From: Clostridia bacterium
GTDB lineage: Bacteria > Bacillota > Clostridia > Oscillospirales > Acutalibacteraceae
Length of the DNA stretch: 64,000 nt
Assembly: GCA_017409265.1 (NCBI GenBank)
Contig: JAFQSY010000049.1
Location: forward strand, 1-64,000
Direction of reading: 5' to 3'
In this document: positions 49,349 to 58,913 of the stretch, piece after piece
How positions within the stretch are numbered: the stretch's first letter is position 1
Layout of the letters: each line of letters starts with the position of its first letter
Program-made: the position numbers and the translations under genes
The notes under the pieces: generated by a model
Database searches by the model: none
What the model was told of the DNA's origin: nothing
The model's input: the letters and a program-made list of their open reading frames with translations, nothing else

Positions 49349-50395
49349 TCAGATACAATATAAATCCATATCCCAACACGGAATGTAAGGATGACGGCGG
49401 AGATAAAATTTATATTCGGGGTTAATCTCTGCGATTTTAAGAGGTATTTCAAAAACATCTACACTTTTGTGATAAAGCGCAATATTAAGCTTGGGTTTCT
49501 GATTTTTCAACGTTATTTTTGCACCATCAATTGCTTCAATTTCAGCGCCCTCAACATCCATTTTTATGTATGTTACATTCTTGTTTTGGCAAAGTTCATC
49601 AACCGTTATTGTTTCAATCTCCTCCCCTTTTTGCAAAAGAGTTGATTGTCTGCCTGCTTTACTGCTGAACTGCATCGTTCTGCATTCGCTGTAAATCGCT
49701 TTGGGAACAGCTGATGATTTGGGTATATCCGCAAGATAGTCGCAGAGCTTTTTATATGTTCTTCTGTCCGGTTCAAGAGCGGTAATGCTCTCATATTCAC
49801 CGCCGCAATAATTGAGAAACTCCTCAACGGTATCGCCTCTGTACGCACCCAAATCAAGATAAGATTCATTTGTACCTAAATTAAGAATATTGTTGAATAC
49901 TTCATCTTTTTCAGATGTAACAGATTTTAGAGTTTCAAGCTCTCCGCCGAACATGAAATTAATGCAGCCCGCAAAAATTTGTTTTGAATCCTCTTCAAAA
50001 AGACTATATGCCGCATTGATTTTATCTGCATTCTTTTTTATGAAATTGCGGTTAAATATTTCATCGCCGAAAACAGGAACGCATGGCACAATAACTCTGT
50101 ATTCATTTCGTAAAGAATAAATATGATTCATAACCTCGGGAATACAGGATGCAAATGCAACGGCAATAATAAATTCTCTATTAAATTCAGATATTTTTTT
50201 GACCTTAAAGCCTCTGAAAATCTGACCTCTTACAAAATTATCGCTTGCGGTTACTCCGAGAATCGGAATTTCAAGTCTGTTAAACTCGTCAATAACTTTA
50301 TCGGCTCCGTTGCCCATGCCGTAAATAACAACAGGCTTTCCGCTCTCTTTTATTTTCTCCCATGAGGACTTATCATCAATTTTAAAATCAAGCAT
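49349..50395 (-). CDS. FkbM family SAM-dependent methyltransferase
   Basis: A 348-aa protein. The C-terminal half is the FkbM methyltransferase: SYLDLGAYRGDTVEEFLNYCGG (SAM motif I, around residues 177-198), ITALEPDRRTYKKLCDYL (motif II), and VTYIKMDVEGAEIEAIDGAKITLKNQKPKL, the FkbM signature. The N-terminal 150 residues start with a Rossmann-like stretch GKPVVIYGMGNGADKVIDEFN, as found in sugar-modifying FkbM fusions. It likely O-methylates a sugar or glycan. It is a single gene between fhs and padR; SD is weak (GGTGA). Confidence 0.85.
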   Translation of the reverse strand: MLDFKIDDKSSWEKIKESGKPVVIYGMGNGADKVIDEFNRLEIPILGVTASDNFVRGQIFRGFKVKKISEFNREFIIAVAFASCIPEVMNHIYSLRNEYRVIVPCVPVFGDEIFNRNFIKKNADKINAAYSLFEEDSKQIFAGCINFMFGGELETLKSVTSEKDEVFNNILNLGTNESYLDLGAYRGDTVEEFLNYCGGEYESITALEPDRRTYKKLCDYLADIPKSSAVPKAIYSECRTMQFSSKAGRQSTLLQKGEEIETITVDELCQNKNVTYIKMDVEGAEIEAIDGAKITLKNQKPKLNIALYHKSVDVFEIPLKIAEINPEYKFYLRRHPYIPCWDMDLYCI

Positions 50396-50411
50396 TTAAT
50401 CACCATTAATA

Positions 50412-50440
50412 AACCGCCACAATCGCTGACTGTGACGGTT
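50412..50440 (-). terminator. Hairpin after fhs
   Basis: Minus strand AACCGTCACA/TGTGGCGGTT (one G-U) with a 9-nt loop; T run short (TTTATTAA). The FkbM gene RBS follows within 10 nt. Confidence 0.6.
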
Positions 50441-50450
50441 AATTTAATTA

Positions 50451-52118
50451 TCAGAAAAGTCCGCTGATTTTGCCGTTTTCATCAACGTCAATCTTTTCCG
50501 CTGCAGGAACCTTGGGAAGACCGGGCATGGTCATGATGTCACCGGTAAGAACAACAATAAAGCCTGCACCTGCAGAAATTTTAACGTTTTTGATAGTAAC
50601 GGTAAAATTATCAGGTGCGCCGAGCTTTGTGGGGTCATCCGAAAAGCTGTACTGTGTTTTCGCCATACAAACGGGAAGGTTTGCATATCCCATAGCTTCA
50701 AGAGATGCAATCTGTTTTTTTGCAGCAGGAAGAACGCTGATACCGTCGCCGCCGTAAACCTTCTTGACAACAGCTTCAATCTTTTCTTCGATTGAGCCTT
50801 CAAGCTCATATGAGAAGGTGAAATCATTGGGCTGTTCGCAAAGAGCAACAACCTCTTTTGCAAGCTCTTCGCCGCCCTTACCGCCTTCAGCCCAGACGTT
50901 TGAAAGAACTACATTTACGCCGAGAGCTTTGCACTTTTCAATAATAAGCTCAACTTCTGCATCCGTATCGGTCGGGAAACGGTTGACAGCAACAACTGAA
51001 GGAAGCTTATAAACATTCTTGATATTTGAAACATGACGGAGAAGATTGGGAATACCTTTTTCAAGTGCTTCAAGATTTTCACCTGCAAGCTCAGTCTTGG
51101 GAACACCGCCGTGCATCTTAAGAGCCCTGATTGTTGCAACAACAACAACTGCACTGGGTGTAAGACCAGCATAACGGCACTTGATATCAAGGAATTTTTC
51201 AGCACCAAGGTCTGCGCCGAATCCTGCTTCGGTGATAGCATAATCGCCGAGTTTCATTGCAAGCTTTGTTGCCATAACAGAGTTACAACCATGTGCAATG
51301 TTCGCAAAAGGTCCGCCGTGAACAAGTGCAGGCGTTCCTTCAAGAGTCTGAACAAGATTGGGCTTAAGAGCATCCTTAAGGAGAGCTGTCAATGCACCTG
51401 CCGCATTAAGCTGGCCTGCTGTAACGGGTTTTTCATCATAAGTATAACCAACGATAATTCTTGAAAGACGCTCCTTGAGGTCGGTGATTGATGTTGCAAG
51501 GCAGAGAACAGCCATAATTTCAGATGCAACGGTTATGTCATAGCCGTCTTCTCTGGGAACACCGTTTACTCTTCCGCCAAGACCGTCGGTAACAAAACGA
51601 AGCTGTCTGTCATTCATATCAACGCAGCGCTTCCATGTTATTCTTCTTGGATCAATGTTAAGCGAATTGCCTTGATAAATATGATTGTCAAGCATCGCCG
51701 CAAGAAGATTGTTAGCAGCGCCGATTGCATGGAAGTCTCCTGTGAAATGAAGATTGATATCTTCCATGGGAACAACCTGTGCGTAACCGCCGCCTGCTGC
51801 ACCGCCCTTAACGCCGAAAACAGGTCCGAGCGAAGGTTCACGAAGGGCAACCATAACATTCTTTCCGATTCTCTTAAGACCGTCAGCAAGACCGATTGTA
51901 GTTGTTGTTTTACCTTCACCTGCAGGAGTAGGGGTTATGGCAGTAACAAGAACAAGTTTGCCTTCGGGATTTGTGTTTTCTTTAAGAATCGAAAGATCAA
52001 CCTTTGCCTTATAATTACCGTACTGCTCAAGGTATTTACCGTCAATTCCTGCAGCTTCCGCAATTTCGGTTATGGGCTTCATTTTAACTGACTGAGCAAT
52101 TTCAATATCTGTCATCAT
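50451..52118 (-). CDS. fhs: Formate-tetrahydrofolate ligase
   Basis: ATP-dependent formation of 10-formyl-THF from formate. The 555-aa length from ATG at 52118 fits the family (about 556); a second ATG follows directly, and an upstream in-frame ATG has no SD. Motifs: [24 protein letters not shown] (P-loop), [36 protein letters not shown], and [28 protein letters not shown]. Formate released by pyruvate formate-lyase at the right end of the window could be its substrate. Divergent from the FAD oxidoreductase operon. Confidence 0.97.
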   Translation of the reverse strand: MMTDIEIAQSVKMKPITEIAEAAGIDGKYLEQYGNYKAKVDLSILKENTNPEGKLVLVTAITPTPAGEGKTTTTIGLADGLKRIGKNVMVALREPSLGPVFGVKGGAAGGGYAQVVPMEDINLHFTGDFHAIGAANNLLAAMLDNHIYQGNSLNIDPRRITWKRCVDMNDRQLRFVTDGLGGRVNGVPREDGYDITVASEIMAVLCLATSITDLKERLSRIIVGYTYDEKPVTAGQLNAAGALTALLKDALKPNLVQTLEGTPALVHGGPFANIAHGCNSVMATKLAMKLGDYAITEAGFGADLGAEKFLDIKCRYAGLTPSAVVVVATIRALKMHGGVPKTELAGENLEALEKGIPNLLRHVSNIKNVYKLPSVVAVNRFPTDTDAEVELIIEKCKALGVNVVLSNVWAEGGKGGEELAKEVVALCEQPNDFTFSYELEGSIEEKIEAVVKKVYGGDGISVLPAAKKQIASLEAMGYANLPVCMAKTQYSFSDDPTKLGAPDNFTVTIKNVKISAGAGFIVVLTGDIMTMPGLPKVPAAEKIDVDENGKISGLF

Positions 52119-52174
52119 ATATATCAGCATCCTTTTCTTTTTATTGCGACCATGCCGCACAAAATAATATATAT

Positions 52175-52203
52175 ATTTTGCATTAAAAAATCCGATTTGT
52201 CAA
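52175..52203 (-). promoter_or_regulatory. Promoter of fhs
   Basis: Minus strand TTGACA (52198-52203), 17 nt, CAAAAT (52175-52180). Confidence 0.6.
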
Positions 52204-52285
52204 TATTCATAACGATAAATAAAATTTAATAAAAAATTATGGCAAAAAACAAACTAATTTATCAGAAATTAAATATAAAAATAGT

Positions 52286-52314
52286 TGTTTCTGTAAATTA
52301 ATTGTGATATAATT
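52286..52314 (+). promoter_or_regulatory. Promoter of the FAD oxidoreductase operon
   Basis: TTGTTT (52286-52291), 17 nt, TATAAT (52309-52314). Confidence 0.65.
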
Positions 52315-52351
52315 ATCAGCGGAAAACTATTTTTTCGTGGAGGTTATATCA

Positions 52352-53782
52352 ATGAATTATGATGTTGCCGTTGTCGGCGCAGGCGTAATCGGATCACTTA
52401 TTGCCCGTGAACTCACCCGCTACAACTTAAAAATTGCCCTCGTTGAAAAATGCAACGACATGGCAATGGGCACCTCAAAGGCAAACAGTGCTATTGTTCA
52501 TGCAGGCTTTGATGCCAAGCCCGGAACATTGAAGGCAAAGCTCAATGTTGAAGGAACAGCAATTATGCCCGAGATATGCAGAACTCTTGGCGTTCCGTTT
52601 AAACCTGTCGGCTCTCTTGTAGTTGCATTTTCAGACGAAGAACTTAAAACTCTCAACGAGCTTCTTGAGAGAGGAAACATAAATGGCGTTCCCGGTCTTG
52701 AAATTTATGACAAAGAAAAGCTTAAAGAGGCAGAGCCTTTCATCAGCGACGAAGCAAAAGCTGCTCTCTGGGCACCCTCTGCTGGTATTGTATGCCCTTA
52801 TGAGTTAACGATTGCAGCTGCAGAAAACGCTGTTGTTAACGGCGCAGATTTTATCCGCAATTTCGAAGTAAAAACAATTGATTTTAATAACGGAAATTTC
52901 AGACTTTCAAACGGAGAAAATGAAATTAACACAAAATTCGTTGTTAATGCTGCAGGTGTTTACTGCGATGAAATTGCAGCTCTTATCGGCGATAACTCCA
53001 TTCACACTACCCCCAGAAAAGGAGAATACATGCTTTGTGACAAATCAATCGGTCACCTTGCAAACCATACAATATTCCAATGTCCCTCAAAAATGGGTAA
53101 AGGCATTCTTGTCACTCCTACCGTTGACGGTAACCTTCTCCTCGGTCCGAGTGCGCTTGACATTGAAGATAAAAACGATGTTGCGACAACCTCAGATACA
53201 CTTGCGGATATTCTCAACATTGCAAAAAAATCTGTTCCTTGTCTTACTGCAAGAGAGGTTATTACTTCTTTCGCAGGCTTGAGAGCGCATTGTGACAGAG
53301 ATGATTTCATAATTGAACCGAGCGATAAGAACTCTCAGTTCATTAATGTTGCAGGAATTGAATCACCCGGTCTTTCTTCTGCACCGGCAATTGCTCTTTA
53401 TGTTAAAGATATTATCATTAAAGCAATGCCTGCCGATGAAAAGAGTAATTTTAATCCCGTCAGAGAAGAGCCTGTCCGATTCAGACATATGTCAAACGAA
53501 GAACGCAAGGCACTTATCGAGAAAAATCCTGCTTACGGCAGAATTATATGCCGTTGCGAAACAATCACTGAGGGCGAAATCATCGACGCAATCAATGCTC
53601 CTGCAGGTGCAAGAGATGTTGACGGAGTCAAAAGAAGAACAAGAGCAGGTATGGGAAGATGCCAGGGTGGTTTCTGCGGCTCAAAGGTTGTTGAGCTTCT
53701 TGCACAAGAGCTTGGTGTTGAGATAAATGAAATCACAAAATTCGGCGGCAATTCCAAAATACTTTACGAAAGAACAAAGTGA
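52352..53782 (+). CDS. GlpA-like FAD-dependent oxidoreductase with BFD-type [2Fe-2S] domain
   Basis: A 476-aa flavoprotein (ATG 52352, SD GGAGG; an in-frame GTG 15 bp earlier overlaps the SD). N-terminal DAO-type FAD fold: YDVAVVGAGVIGSLIARELTRY, and GTSKANSAIVHAGFDAKPGT, which match anaerobic glycerol-3-phosphate dehydrogenases and 2-hydroxyglutarate oxidases. C-terminal about 100 residues hold a BFD-like [2Fe-2S] domain: IICRCETITEGEI and later GMGRCQGGFCGSKV (four Cys). It is the first gene of a three-gene unit whose other members (NADH-type flavoprotein, DUF1667) often accompany this enzyme. Likely an NAD-linked anaerobic G3P or 2-hydroxyacid dehydrogenase. Confidence 0.9.
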   Translation: MNYDVAVVGAGVIGSLIARELTRYNLKIALVEKCNDMAMGTSKANSAIVHAGFDAKPGTLKAKLNVEGTAIMPEICRTLGVPFKPVGSLVVAFSDEELKTLNELLERGNINGVPGLEIYDKEKLKEAEPFISDEAKAALWAPSAGIVCPYELTIAAAENAVVNGADFIRNFEVKTIDFNNGNFRLSNGENEINTKFVVNAAGVYCDEIAALIGDNSIHTTPRKGEYMLCDKSIGHLANHTIFQCPSKMGKGILVTPTVDGNLLLGPSALDIEDKNDVATTSDTLADILNIAKKSVPCLTAREVITSFAGLRAHCDRDDFIIEPSDKNSQFINVAGIESPGLSSAPAIALYVKDIIIKAMPADEKSNFNPVREEPVRFRHMSNEERKALIEKNPAYGRIICRCETITEGEIIDAINAPAGARDVDGVKRRTRAGMGRCQGGFCGSKVVELLAQELGVEINEITKFGGNSKILYERTK

Positions 53783-53792
53783 GGCGGAGATT

Positions 53793-55046
53793 ATGCTTAA
53801 TTATGATATTGTAGTTATCGGCGGCGGTCCCGCCGGCATGGCTGCAGCGCTCAAAGCAAAAGAATGCGGCGTTGACAGTATACTTATTCTTGAAAGAGCC
53901 GAAACCCTCGGCGGTATTCTTGAGCAATGTATTCACACAGGCTTTGGTCTTCACTATTTCGGCGAAGAGCTTTCCGGCCCTGAATATGCCGACAGATTCA
54001 TTCAACTTGTTGATGAACAGGAAATCGAATATAAAACCGATACAATGGCTCTTGAAATAACAGATAATAATGTTGTTTATGCAATAAACAAGGTTGACGG
54101 TTTGCTTGAAATTCAGACAAAAGCCGTCATTCTTGCAATGGGTTGTCGCGAAAGACCCAGAGGCGCTCTCAATATTGCAGGAACAAGAGCATCAGGCGTT
54201 ATGAGTGCAGGCACAGCACAGAAATATGTTAACATTGACGGATATATGCCCGGCAAAAAGGTTGTTATCCTCGGTTCAGGCGATATCGGTCTAATCATGG
54301 CTCGCCGTATGACTCTTGAAGGAGCAGAGGTTAAATGTGTCTGTGAACTTATGCCTTATTCAAGCGGTCTTACACGTAATATCGTTCAATGCCTTGATGA
54401 TTTCAATATTCCTCTGCATTTGAGCTGTACTGTTATTGATATTCACGGCAAAGAACGAGTTGAAGGTGTTACAATCGCTGATGTTGACGAAAACCGCAAA
54501 CCCATACCGGGCTCCGAAAGATTCATTGAATGCGATACTCTTCTTCTTTCTGTCGGTCTTATTCCCGAAAATGAGCTTACAAGAGCTGTCGGCATTGAAC
54601 TTGATCCCGTAACAAGCGGCGCTGTTGTTGATGAATACAGAGAAACATCACATAAAGGTGTTTTTGCATGCGGTAATGTTCTTCATGTTCATGATCTTGT
54701 TGACTACGTTACTCTTGAAAGCCAAACCGCAGGTGAAGGTGCGGCAAGATATGTTCTCGGCAAATCAAAAAATGCGGAGTATGTCACCACAAAAGGCGTG
54801 AATGGTGTTCGTTACATTGTTCCGCAGAAGGTAAATATAAAAAATGACGGTGATGTAAAGCTTTACTTCAGAGTCGGTCAGGTATATAAAAACGCAAAGA
54901 TTGTTGCAAAATACAACGGCGAAGAATTAATCCGCCGCAAAAGACCCCGCCTTGCACCCGGCGAAATGGAAGACGTCGTTATTAAGAATGACATGCTCAA
55001 AAATTTCGCAGAGGGCGGCGTAATCGAAATTTCCGTGGAGGTGTGA
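53793..55046 (+). CDS. FAD/NAD(P)-binding oxidoreductase (partner flavoprotein)
   Basis: A 417-aa pyridine nucleotide-disulfide oxidoreductase-type protein (ATG 53793, SD GGCGGAG). FAD-binding YDIVVIGGGPAGMAAALKAKE; the second Rossmann motif KKVVILGSGDIGLIMARRM for NAD(P); ILAMGCRERPRGALNIAGTR; and HKGVFACGNVLHVHDLVDYVTLE near residue 300. It resembles the HcnB/NoxA group that passes electrons between NADH and a dehydrogenase partner. The gap to the GlpA-like gene is 10 bp and to DUF1667 is 3 bp, consistent with a complex. Confidence 0.9.
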   Translation: MLNYDIVVIGGGPAGMAAALKAKECGVDSILILERAETLGGILEQCIHTGFGLHYFGEELSGPEYADRFIQLVDEQEIEYKTDTMALEITDNNVVYAINKVDGLLEIQTKAVILAMGCRERPRGALNIAGTRASGVMSAGTAQKYVNIDGYMPGKKVVILGSGDIGLIMARRMTLEGAEVKCVCELMPYSSGLTRNIVQCLDDFNIPLHLSCTVIDIHGKERVEGVTIADVDENRKPIPGSERFIECDTLLLSVGLIPENELTRAVGIELDPVTSGAVVDEYRETSHKGVFACGNVLHVHDLVDYVTLESQTAGEGAARYVLGKSKNAEYVTTKGVNGVRYIVPQKVNIKNDGDVKLYFRVGQVYKNAKIVAKYNGEELIRRKRPRLAPGEMEDVVIKNDMLKNFAEGGVIEISVEV

Positions 55047-55049
55047 TTT

Positions 55050-55415
55050 ATGCAGAAAAATATTATTTGCGTAGCCTGCCCCATGGGCTGCGGAGTTACC
55101 GTTGAAATTGCCGATAACGGTGATATACTTTCAATAACCGGCAATACTTGCAAAAGGGGCGATGCTTATGCAAGAACAGAGTGCACCAATCCCGTCAGAA
55201 GTCTTGCAACAACCGTTAAAGTAAACGGAGGTATCCATAATGTTGTTCCCTGCAAGTCAGCAGGCGCAATTCCGAAAGACAAAATCATGGATTGCATGGC
55301 TGTTATCAATGCAGCAGAAGCAAAAGCTCCCGTGTCACTCGGAGATATTCTTGTTGAAAATATACTTGGTACGGGTATCAACATTGTGGCAACAAATCAT
55401 TGCCCTGCAAAATAA
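55050..55415 (+). CDS. DUF1667 domain protein
   Basis: A 121-aa protein with Cys motifs ICVACPMGCGVTVEI (CxxCxxxC, about residues 6-20) and NTCKRGDAYARTECTNPVR, fitting an Fe-S cluster as in molybdopterin-type proteins, and a C-terminal VENILGTGINIVATNHCPA. DUF1667 proteins are found next to anaerobic G3P dehydrogenase-like genes and are thought to move electrons. SD GGAGGTG lies in the end of the previous gene. Last gene of the operon, ended by a strong hairpin. Confidence 0.9.
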   Translation: MQKNIICVACPMGCGVTVEIADNGDILSITGNTCKRGDAYARTECTNPVRSLATTVKVNGGIHNVVPCKSAGAIPKDKIMDCMAVINAAEAKAPVSLGDILVENILGTGINIVATNHCPAK

Positions 55416-55422
55416 AAATCAA

Positions 55423-55452
55423 GAGCAGAGTCAGCCGACTCTGCTCATTTTT
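55423..55452. terminator. Terminator between DUF1667 and glmM
   Basis: Perfect 10-bp stem GAGCAGAGTC/GACTCTGCTC, 4-nt loop, followed by ATTTTTAT on plus; on the minus strand TTGATTTTTATTTTG follows, so it can serve both converging units. Confidence 0.85.
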
Positions 55453-56836
55453 ATATTAGATAACCTTTATTTTTTATTGTATTAATAACTTTATTTACAT
55501 AATTTCTGCATATTTCTTCCGTTTCAGCTTCAACCATTACTCTTATAACAGGCTCGGTACCTGATTCCCTAACAAGAATTCTACCTGAATCACCAAGCTG
55601 TTTTTCAACGTTATCGACAGAAGCAACCACATCAGCATCATTCTTTACCGCAGATTTATTCGCAACTCTTACGTTTTCAAGCACTTGCGGATAAAAATCA
55701 AATCCTTCATATAGTTTGCTCATAGGTTGCTTCCTTGCTAACATGACCTCCATCATTTTGAGGCTTGTAAGGATACCGTCGCCTGTTGAGGCGTACTTTG
55801 AAAATATTATATGCCCTGACTGTTCACCGCCGATACGGTTATTATTCTGCATCATATATTCGTAAACATACTTATCGCCGACTGCGGTTTTTGCATAGTT
55901 GATGCCAAGCTCGTCAAATGCTTTATAGAGCCCGAAATTTGACATAACGGTTGTTACAACCGTATTATTCAAAAGCTTTCCTCTATCTTTCATATATTTA
56001 GCATAAATATAAAGGATATGGTCGCCCGTAACAATGTTTCCTTTTTCATCAACACATAGACATCTGTCTGCATCGCCGTCATACGCAAAGCCTACGTCTA
56101 ATCCGTTATCAACAACATATTTTGCCAGCACCTCAATATGGGTTGAGCCTGCATTTTCGTTAATATTAAGGCCGTCGGGGTCTGCGTTTATAACATAGGT
56201 TTTAGCGCCGAGAGCATCAAAAACTGCTTTTGCAATATTCCACGAGCTTCCGTTGGCGCAGTCAAGTCCGACTTTTATTCCTCTGAACGAATACATTCCG
56301 AGAGATATAAGATAACCTATATATCTGTTTCTGCCTGAAACATAGTCAATCGTTTTTCCTATTCTATCCTTTTTAGCAAAGGGAATTTCATCCCATTTAT
56401 GACCGAAAACTTCGAGCTTTCCGTCAATATAATCTTCGATATATCCTATCGTTTCATCATCAATCTTTTCGCCATCACGGTTAATCAGTTTTATTCCGTT
56501 ATCATAATACGGATTATGGCTTGCGGAAATCATAATACCGCAATCAAATCCGTCAACTTTTGTTATATATGCTACCGAGGGTGTTGTTGTGACATGAAGC
56601 ATATTAGCCTCTGCACCGGATGCGGTAAGCCCTGCAACAAGAGTATATTCAAACATATAACTTGAACGTCTTGTATCTTTTCCGATCACAAATCTTGCAG
56701 GCTTATCTGAACCGATTTGTTTTTTTAATTCTCCGTAATACCATCCGAGAAATCTGCCGACTTTGTATGCGTGGTCAGCGGTCAGAGTTTCATTTGCTTC
56801 TCCGCGAAAGCCGTCAGTCCCGAAATATCTTCCCAT
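55451..56836 (-). CDS. glmM: Phosphoglucosamine mutase-like phosphohexomutase
   Basis: Interconverts glucosamine-6-P and -1-P for cell-wall UDP-GlcNAc. 461 aa, four-domain alpha-D-phosphohexomutase: GRYFGTDGFRGEAN at the start (GlmM type), the phosphoserine loop GIMISASHNPYYDNGIKLI (Ser about 103), the metal loop VGFAYDGDADRCLCVDEKGN, the sugar loop GGEQSGHIIFSKY, and the phosphate loop RILVRESGTEPVIRVMVEA. SD AGGGTGA. Downstream partner of the GlmU-like beta-helix gene with a 9-bp gap, which fits UDP-GlcNAc supply. Confidence 0.95.
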   Translation of the reverse strand: MGRYFGTDGFRGEANETLTADHAYKVGRFLGWYYGELKKQIGSDKPARFVIGKDTRRSSYMFEYTLVAGLTASGAEANMLHVTTTPSVAYITKVDGFDCGIMISASHNPYYDNGIKLINRDGEKIDDETIGYIEDYIDGKLEVFGHKWDEIPFAKKDRIGKTIDYVSGRNRYIGYLISLGMYSFRGIKVGLDCANGSSWNIAKAVFDALGAKTYVINADPDGLNINENAGSTHIEVLAKYVVDNGLDVGFAYDGDADRCLCVDEKGNIVTGDHILYIYAKYMKDRGKLLNNTVVTTVMSNFGLYKAFDELGINYAKTAVGDKYVYEYMMQNNNRIGGEQSGHIIFSKYASTGDGILTSLKMMEVMLARKQPMSKLYEGFDFYPQVLENVRVANKSAVKNDADVVASVDNVEKQLGDSGRILVRESGTEPVIRVMVEAETEEICRNYVNKVINTIKNKGYLI

Positions 56837-56845
56837 TGCATCACC

Positions 56846-57511
56846 CTATCTGTTTTCTTTTTTTATGATTACACCGCCTGATTTATAAATACTTTCAGGA
56901 GGAATAATGCCTCTGACACATGAAAGAGGATAAATGTTTGATTTTCTGCCTATAATTGTTCCGGGATTCAAAACGGTATTACAACCGATTTCCGTGTAAT
57001 CTCCGAGCATTGCACCTAACTTTTTAAGTCCCGTTTCAATCTTTTTTTCATCCGTATTAATTGTAACGGGACTTTTATCTGATTTGACATTTGACGTTAT
57101 TGAGCCCGCTCCCATATGAGACTTATAACCGAGAATACTGTCACCGACATAATTATAGTGTGGTGTCTGAACCTTATCAAAAAGTATAACATTCTTTAGT
57201 TCAACCGAATTTCCGATTACACACTTATCGCCGACAAGTGCTGAACCTCTGATATAGGCACAATGACGGATTTCTGTTTCTGCGCCAATAATACTGGGAG
57301 CACCGAGAAAGGCAGTCGTTGCAACAGATGCTGTCTTGTGTATCCATACATTATGAGTTACTTCGTCAAATTCGCTCCTATCAAGAACCTTTCCCAGCAT
57401 AATAATCAAATCTTTAATACCACGAAGAGCTTGCCATGGAAATTCAAACTCCGCAAGATAATCACCCGCTATTGTATGAGATAAATCAAACAAATCATTG
57501 ATTTTTAACAT
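56846..57511 (-). CDS. GlmU-like left-handed beta-helix protein
   Basis: A 221-aa protein formed mainly of hexapeptide repeats (IIGAETEIRHCAYIRGSALVG, VGDSILGYKSHMGAGSITSN, IGCNTVLNPGTIIGRKSNIYP). It lacks the nucleotidyltransferase domain, so it corresponds to the acetyltransferase half of GlmU-type proteins with a helical start (residues 1-60). Together with glmM it may act in amino sugar or nucleotide sugar acetylation. SD GAGAGGA. The exact activity is not shown by the sequence. Confidence 0.85.
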   Translation of the reverse strand: MLKINDLFDLSHTIAGDYLAEFEFPWQALRGIKDLIIMLGKVLDRSEFDEVTHNVWIHKTASVATTAFLGAPSIIGAETEIRHCAYIRGSALVGDKCVIGNSVELKNVILFDKVQTPHYNYVGDSILGYKSHMGAGSITSNVKSDKSPVTINTDEKKIETGLKKLGAMLGDYTEIGCNTVLNPGTIIGRKSNIYPLSCVRGIIPPESIYKSGGVIIKKENR

Positions 57512-57579
57512 TTAAATCCTCTCCGATATAACATTCTAAAAATATTATATGAAAGCACATTTAAAAATATTATCAAGAT

Positions 57580-58593
57580 TTATTTTTTTGATTTAACAGC
57601 AGCTCCTTTAAGTGCTTCAGTACAAAAAGACGGTATTCTGCCAAGTCCGTCAGGACCGACATTAAGAAGATAATTTATACCCAAATCATTTAATTTTTTT
57701 CTGCGTGAAATGATTTCCTCTGCGGTAATCCAATTTTGGTCATAATATTTATATCCCCATGAACTGTTCATTGTACCGGCAGTTTCATAAAGTCCGTATG
57801 GAGAATATTTGAAGCCATTGAGACTGTTTGCATCGGAATTATTATCCGGTATAAACTCCGAAGGATATTCATTATCACCAAGAGAAACATAATCATATGC
57901 ACCGTTACCGATTCTTGAATTTATCAAGCAATCAGGCTGGTATTTTTTTACAAGTGCATTAAGTTCATGACTTTGTTCCTTCGTAATTGTATGCGGAACA
58001 TCAAACCAGATAAGGCACAAATCACCATAGCCTGTAAGAATTTCTTTTACTTGCGGCTTGATTTTTTCTTCAAAACAGATTGAAAAATCTTTTTTGCATC
58101 TGTCGGGGAAATCCCAGTTATTATCCCATGAAGTGCCCGAACAACCTGCAAAATTATCATATCCTCCGCCGTGGGGATGATGCCAGTCAAGCTCTTGTGA
58201 ATAATAAAGTCCGAATTTCAGCCCGTATTTATAGCATGCTTCGCCAAGTTCAGCCACAACATCTCTCCCAAACGGCGTTGCATCAACAACATTAAATAAA
58301 TCAACCTTTGTTTTAAACATGGCGAATCCGTCATGATGCTTTGATGTAAAAACAAAATATTTCATTCCGCTTTCTTTTGCAAGCTTTATCCATTCGTCGG
58401 CATTGAAAAATATAGGATTAAATATATCGGCAAGCTTTGAATATTCTTCATTCGGAATCGGCATATTGCTCTGAATCCATTCTGCATAATCAAGAACTCT
58501 TCTTCCTTTCCATTCTCCTCCGAGTAAAGAATAAAGTCCCCAATGAGCCATCATGCCGTAGCCTGCGTTTTTAAACCATTCTCTGTTATCCAT
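57580..58593 (-). CDS. GH29 alpha-L-fucosidase
   Basis: Removes alpha-linked L-fucose. The 337-aa protein has only the catalytic barrel (longer family members add a C-terminal beta domain). Seen: GMMAHWGLYSLLGGEW, FVFTSKHHDGFAMF (fucose-binding His pair), GLKFGLYYSQELDWHHP, and the nucleophile in LCLIWFDVPHTITKEQ (Asp about 197). No signal peptide, so it acts in the cytoplasm on imported glycans. SD GAGGTGAG. Own promoter at 58612-58639. It adds to the set of host-glycan enzymes (GH38, GH27, sialidase-like) in this window. Confidence 0.93.
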   Translation of the reverse strand: MDNREWFKNAGYGMMAHWGLYSLLGGEWKGRRVLDYAEWIQSNMPIPNEEYSKLADIFNPIFFNADEWIKLAKESGMKYFVFTSKHHDGFAMFKTKVDLFNVVDATPFGRDVVAELGEACYKYGLKFGLYYSQELDWHHPHGGGYDNFAGCSGTSWDNNWDFPDRCKKDFSICFEEKIKPQVKEILTGYGDLCLIWFDVPHTITKEQSHELNALVKKYQPDCLINSRIGNGAYDYVSLGDNEYPSEFIPDNNSDANSLNGFKYSPYGLYETAGTMNSSWGYKYYDQNWITAEEIISRRKKLNDLGINYLLNVGPDGLGRIPSFCTEALKGAAVKSKK

Positions 58594-58611
58594 ATTCTCA
58601 CCTCAAAACAA

Positions 58612-58639
58612 ATTATACATTATTAAATCTTGTTGTCAA
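58612..58639 (-). promoter_or_regulatory. Promoter of the GH29 gene
   Basis: Minus strand TTGACA (58634-58639), 16 nt, TATAAT (58612-58617). Confidence 0.7.
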
Positions 58640-58697
58640 TTATACAAACTGCACATAACAAGTCAAAAAGAGAAAATAACTTTATTTAGTATTAAAA

Positions 58698-58726
58698 TTG
58701 ACAAACATAAGAACATATTGTATAAT
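58698..58726 (+). promoter_or_regulatory. Promoter of pflB-pflA
   Basis: TTGACA (58698-58703), 17 nt, TATAAT (58721-58726), full consensus. Transcription would start near 58733 and run into the riboswitch. Confidence 0.85.
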
Positions 58727-58740
58727 AAATTCACAAAGAA

Positions 58741-58879
58741 ACATTTGCATGACTGACGGATTATGCGGATTACCGCAAGGGAATGCAAATGAAATACTTT
58801 TTCAGTCTTAAATCGAGAAAGTATATGCCGACCGTCTGGGCAATTCAGTTTTAATTTTAAGACTGATTTGCCCTTTTTT
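58741..58879 (+). ncRNA. ZTP riboswitch (pfl motif) with terminator
   Basis: Leader RNA of pflB. P1 is CATTTGCAT/ATGCAAATG (58742-58750 with 58783-58791); inside it GACTGACGG is followed by the small stem GCGG/CCGC and AGGGA, as in the pfl motif. The 3' conserved part is CCGACCGTCTGGGCA (58829-58843 region), whose GGGC both belongs to the aptamer and starts the terminator stem that ends TTGCCC + TTTTTT (58868-58879). Binding of ZTP/ZMP, signs of 10-formyl-THF shortage, should stop terminator formation and allow pfl expression, raising formate for C1 folates. Confidence 0.88.
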
Positions 58880-58913
58880 ATATGGCGAATCAGAAACACA
58901 AGGAGGAAAAGCT

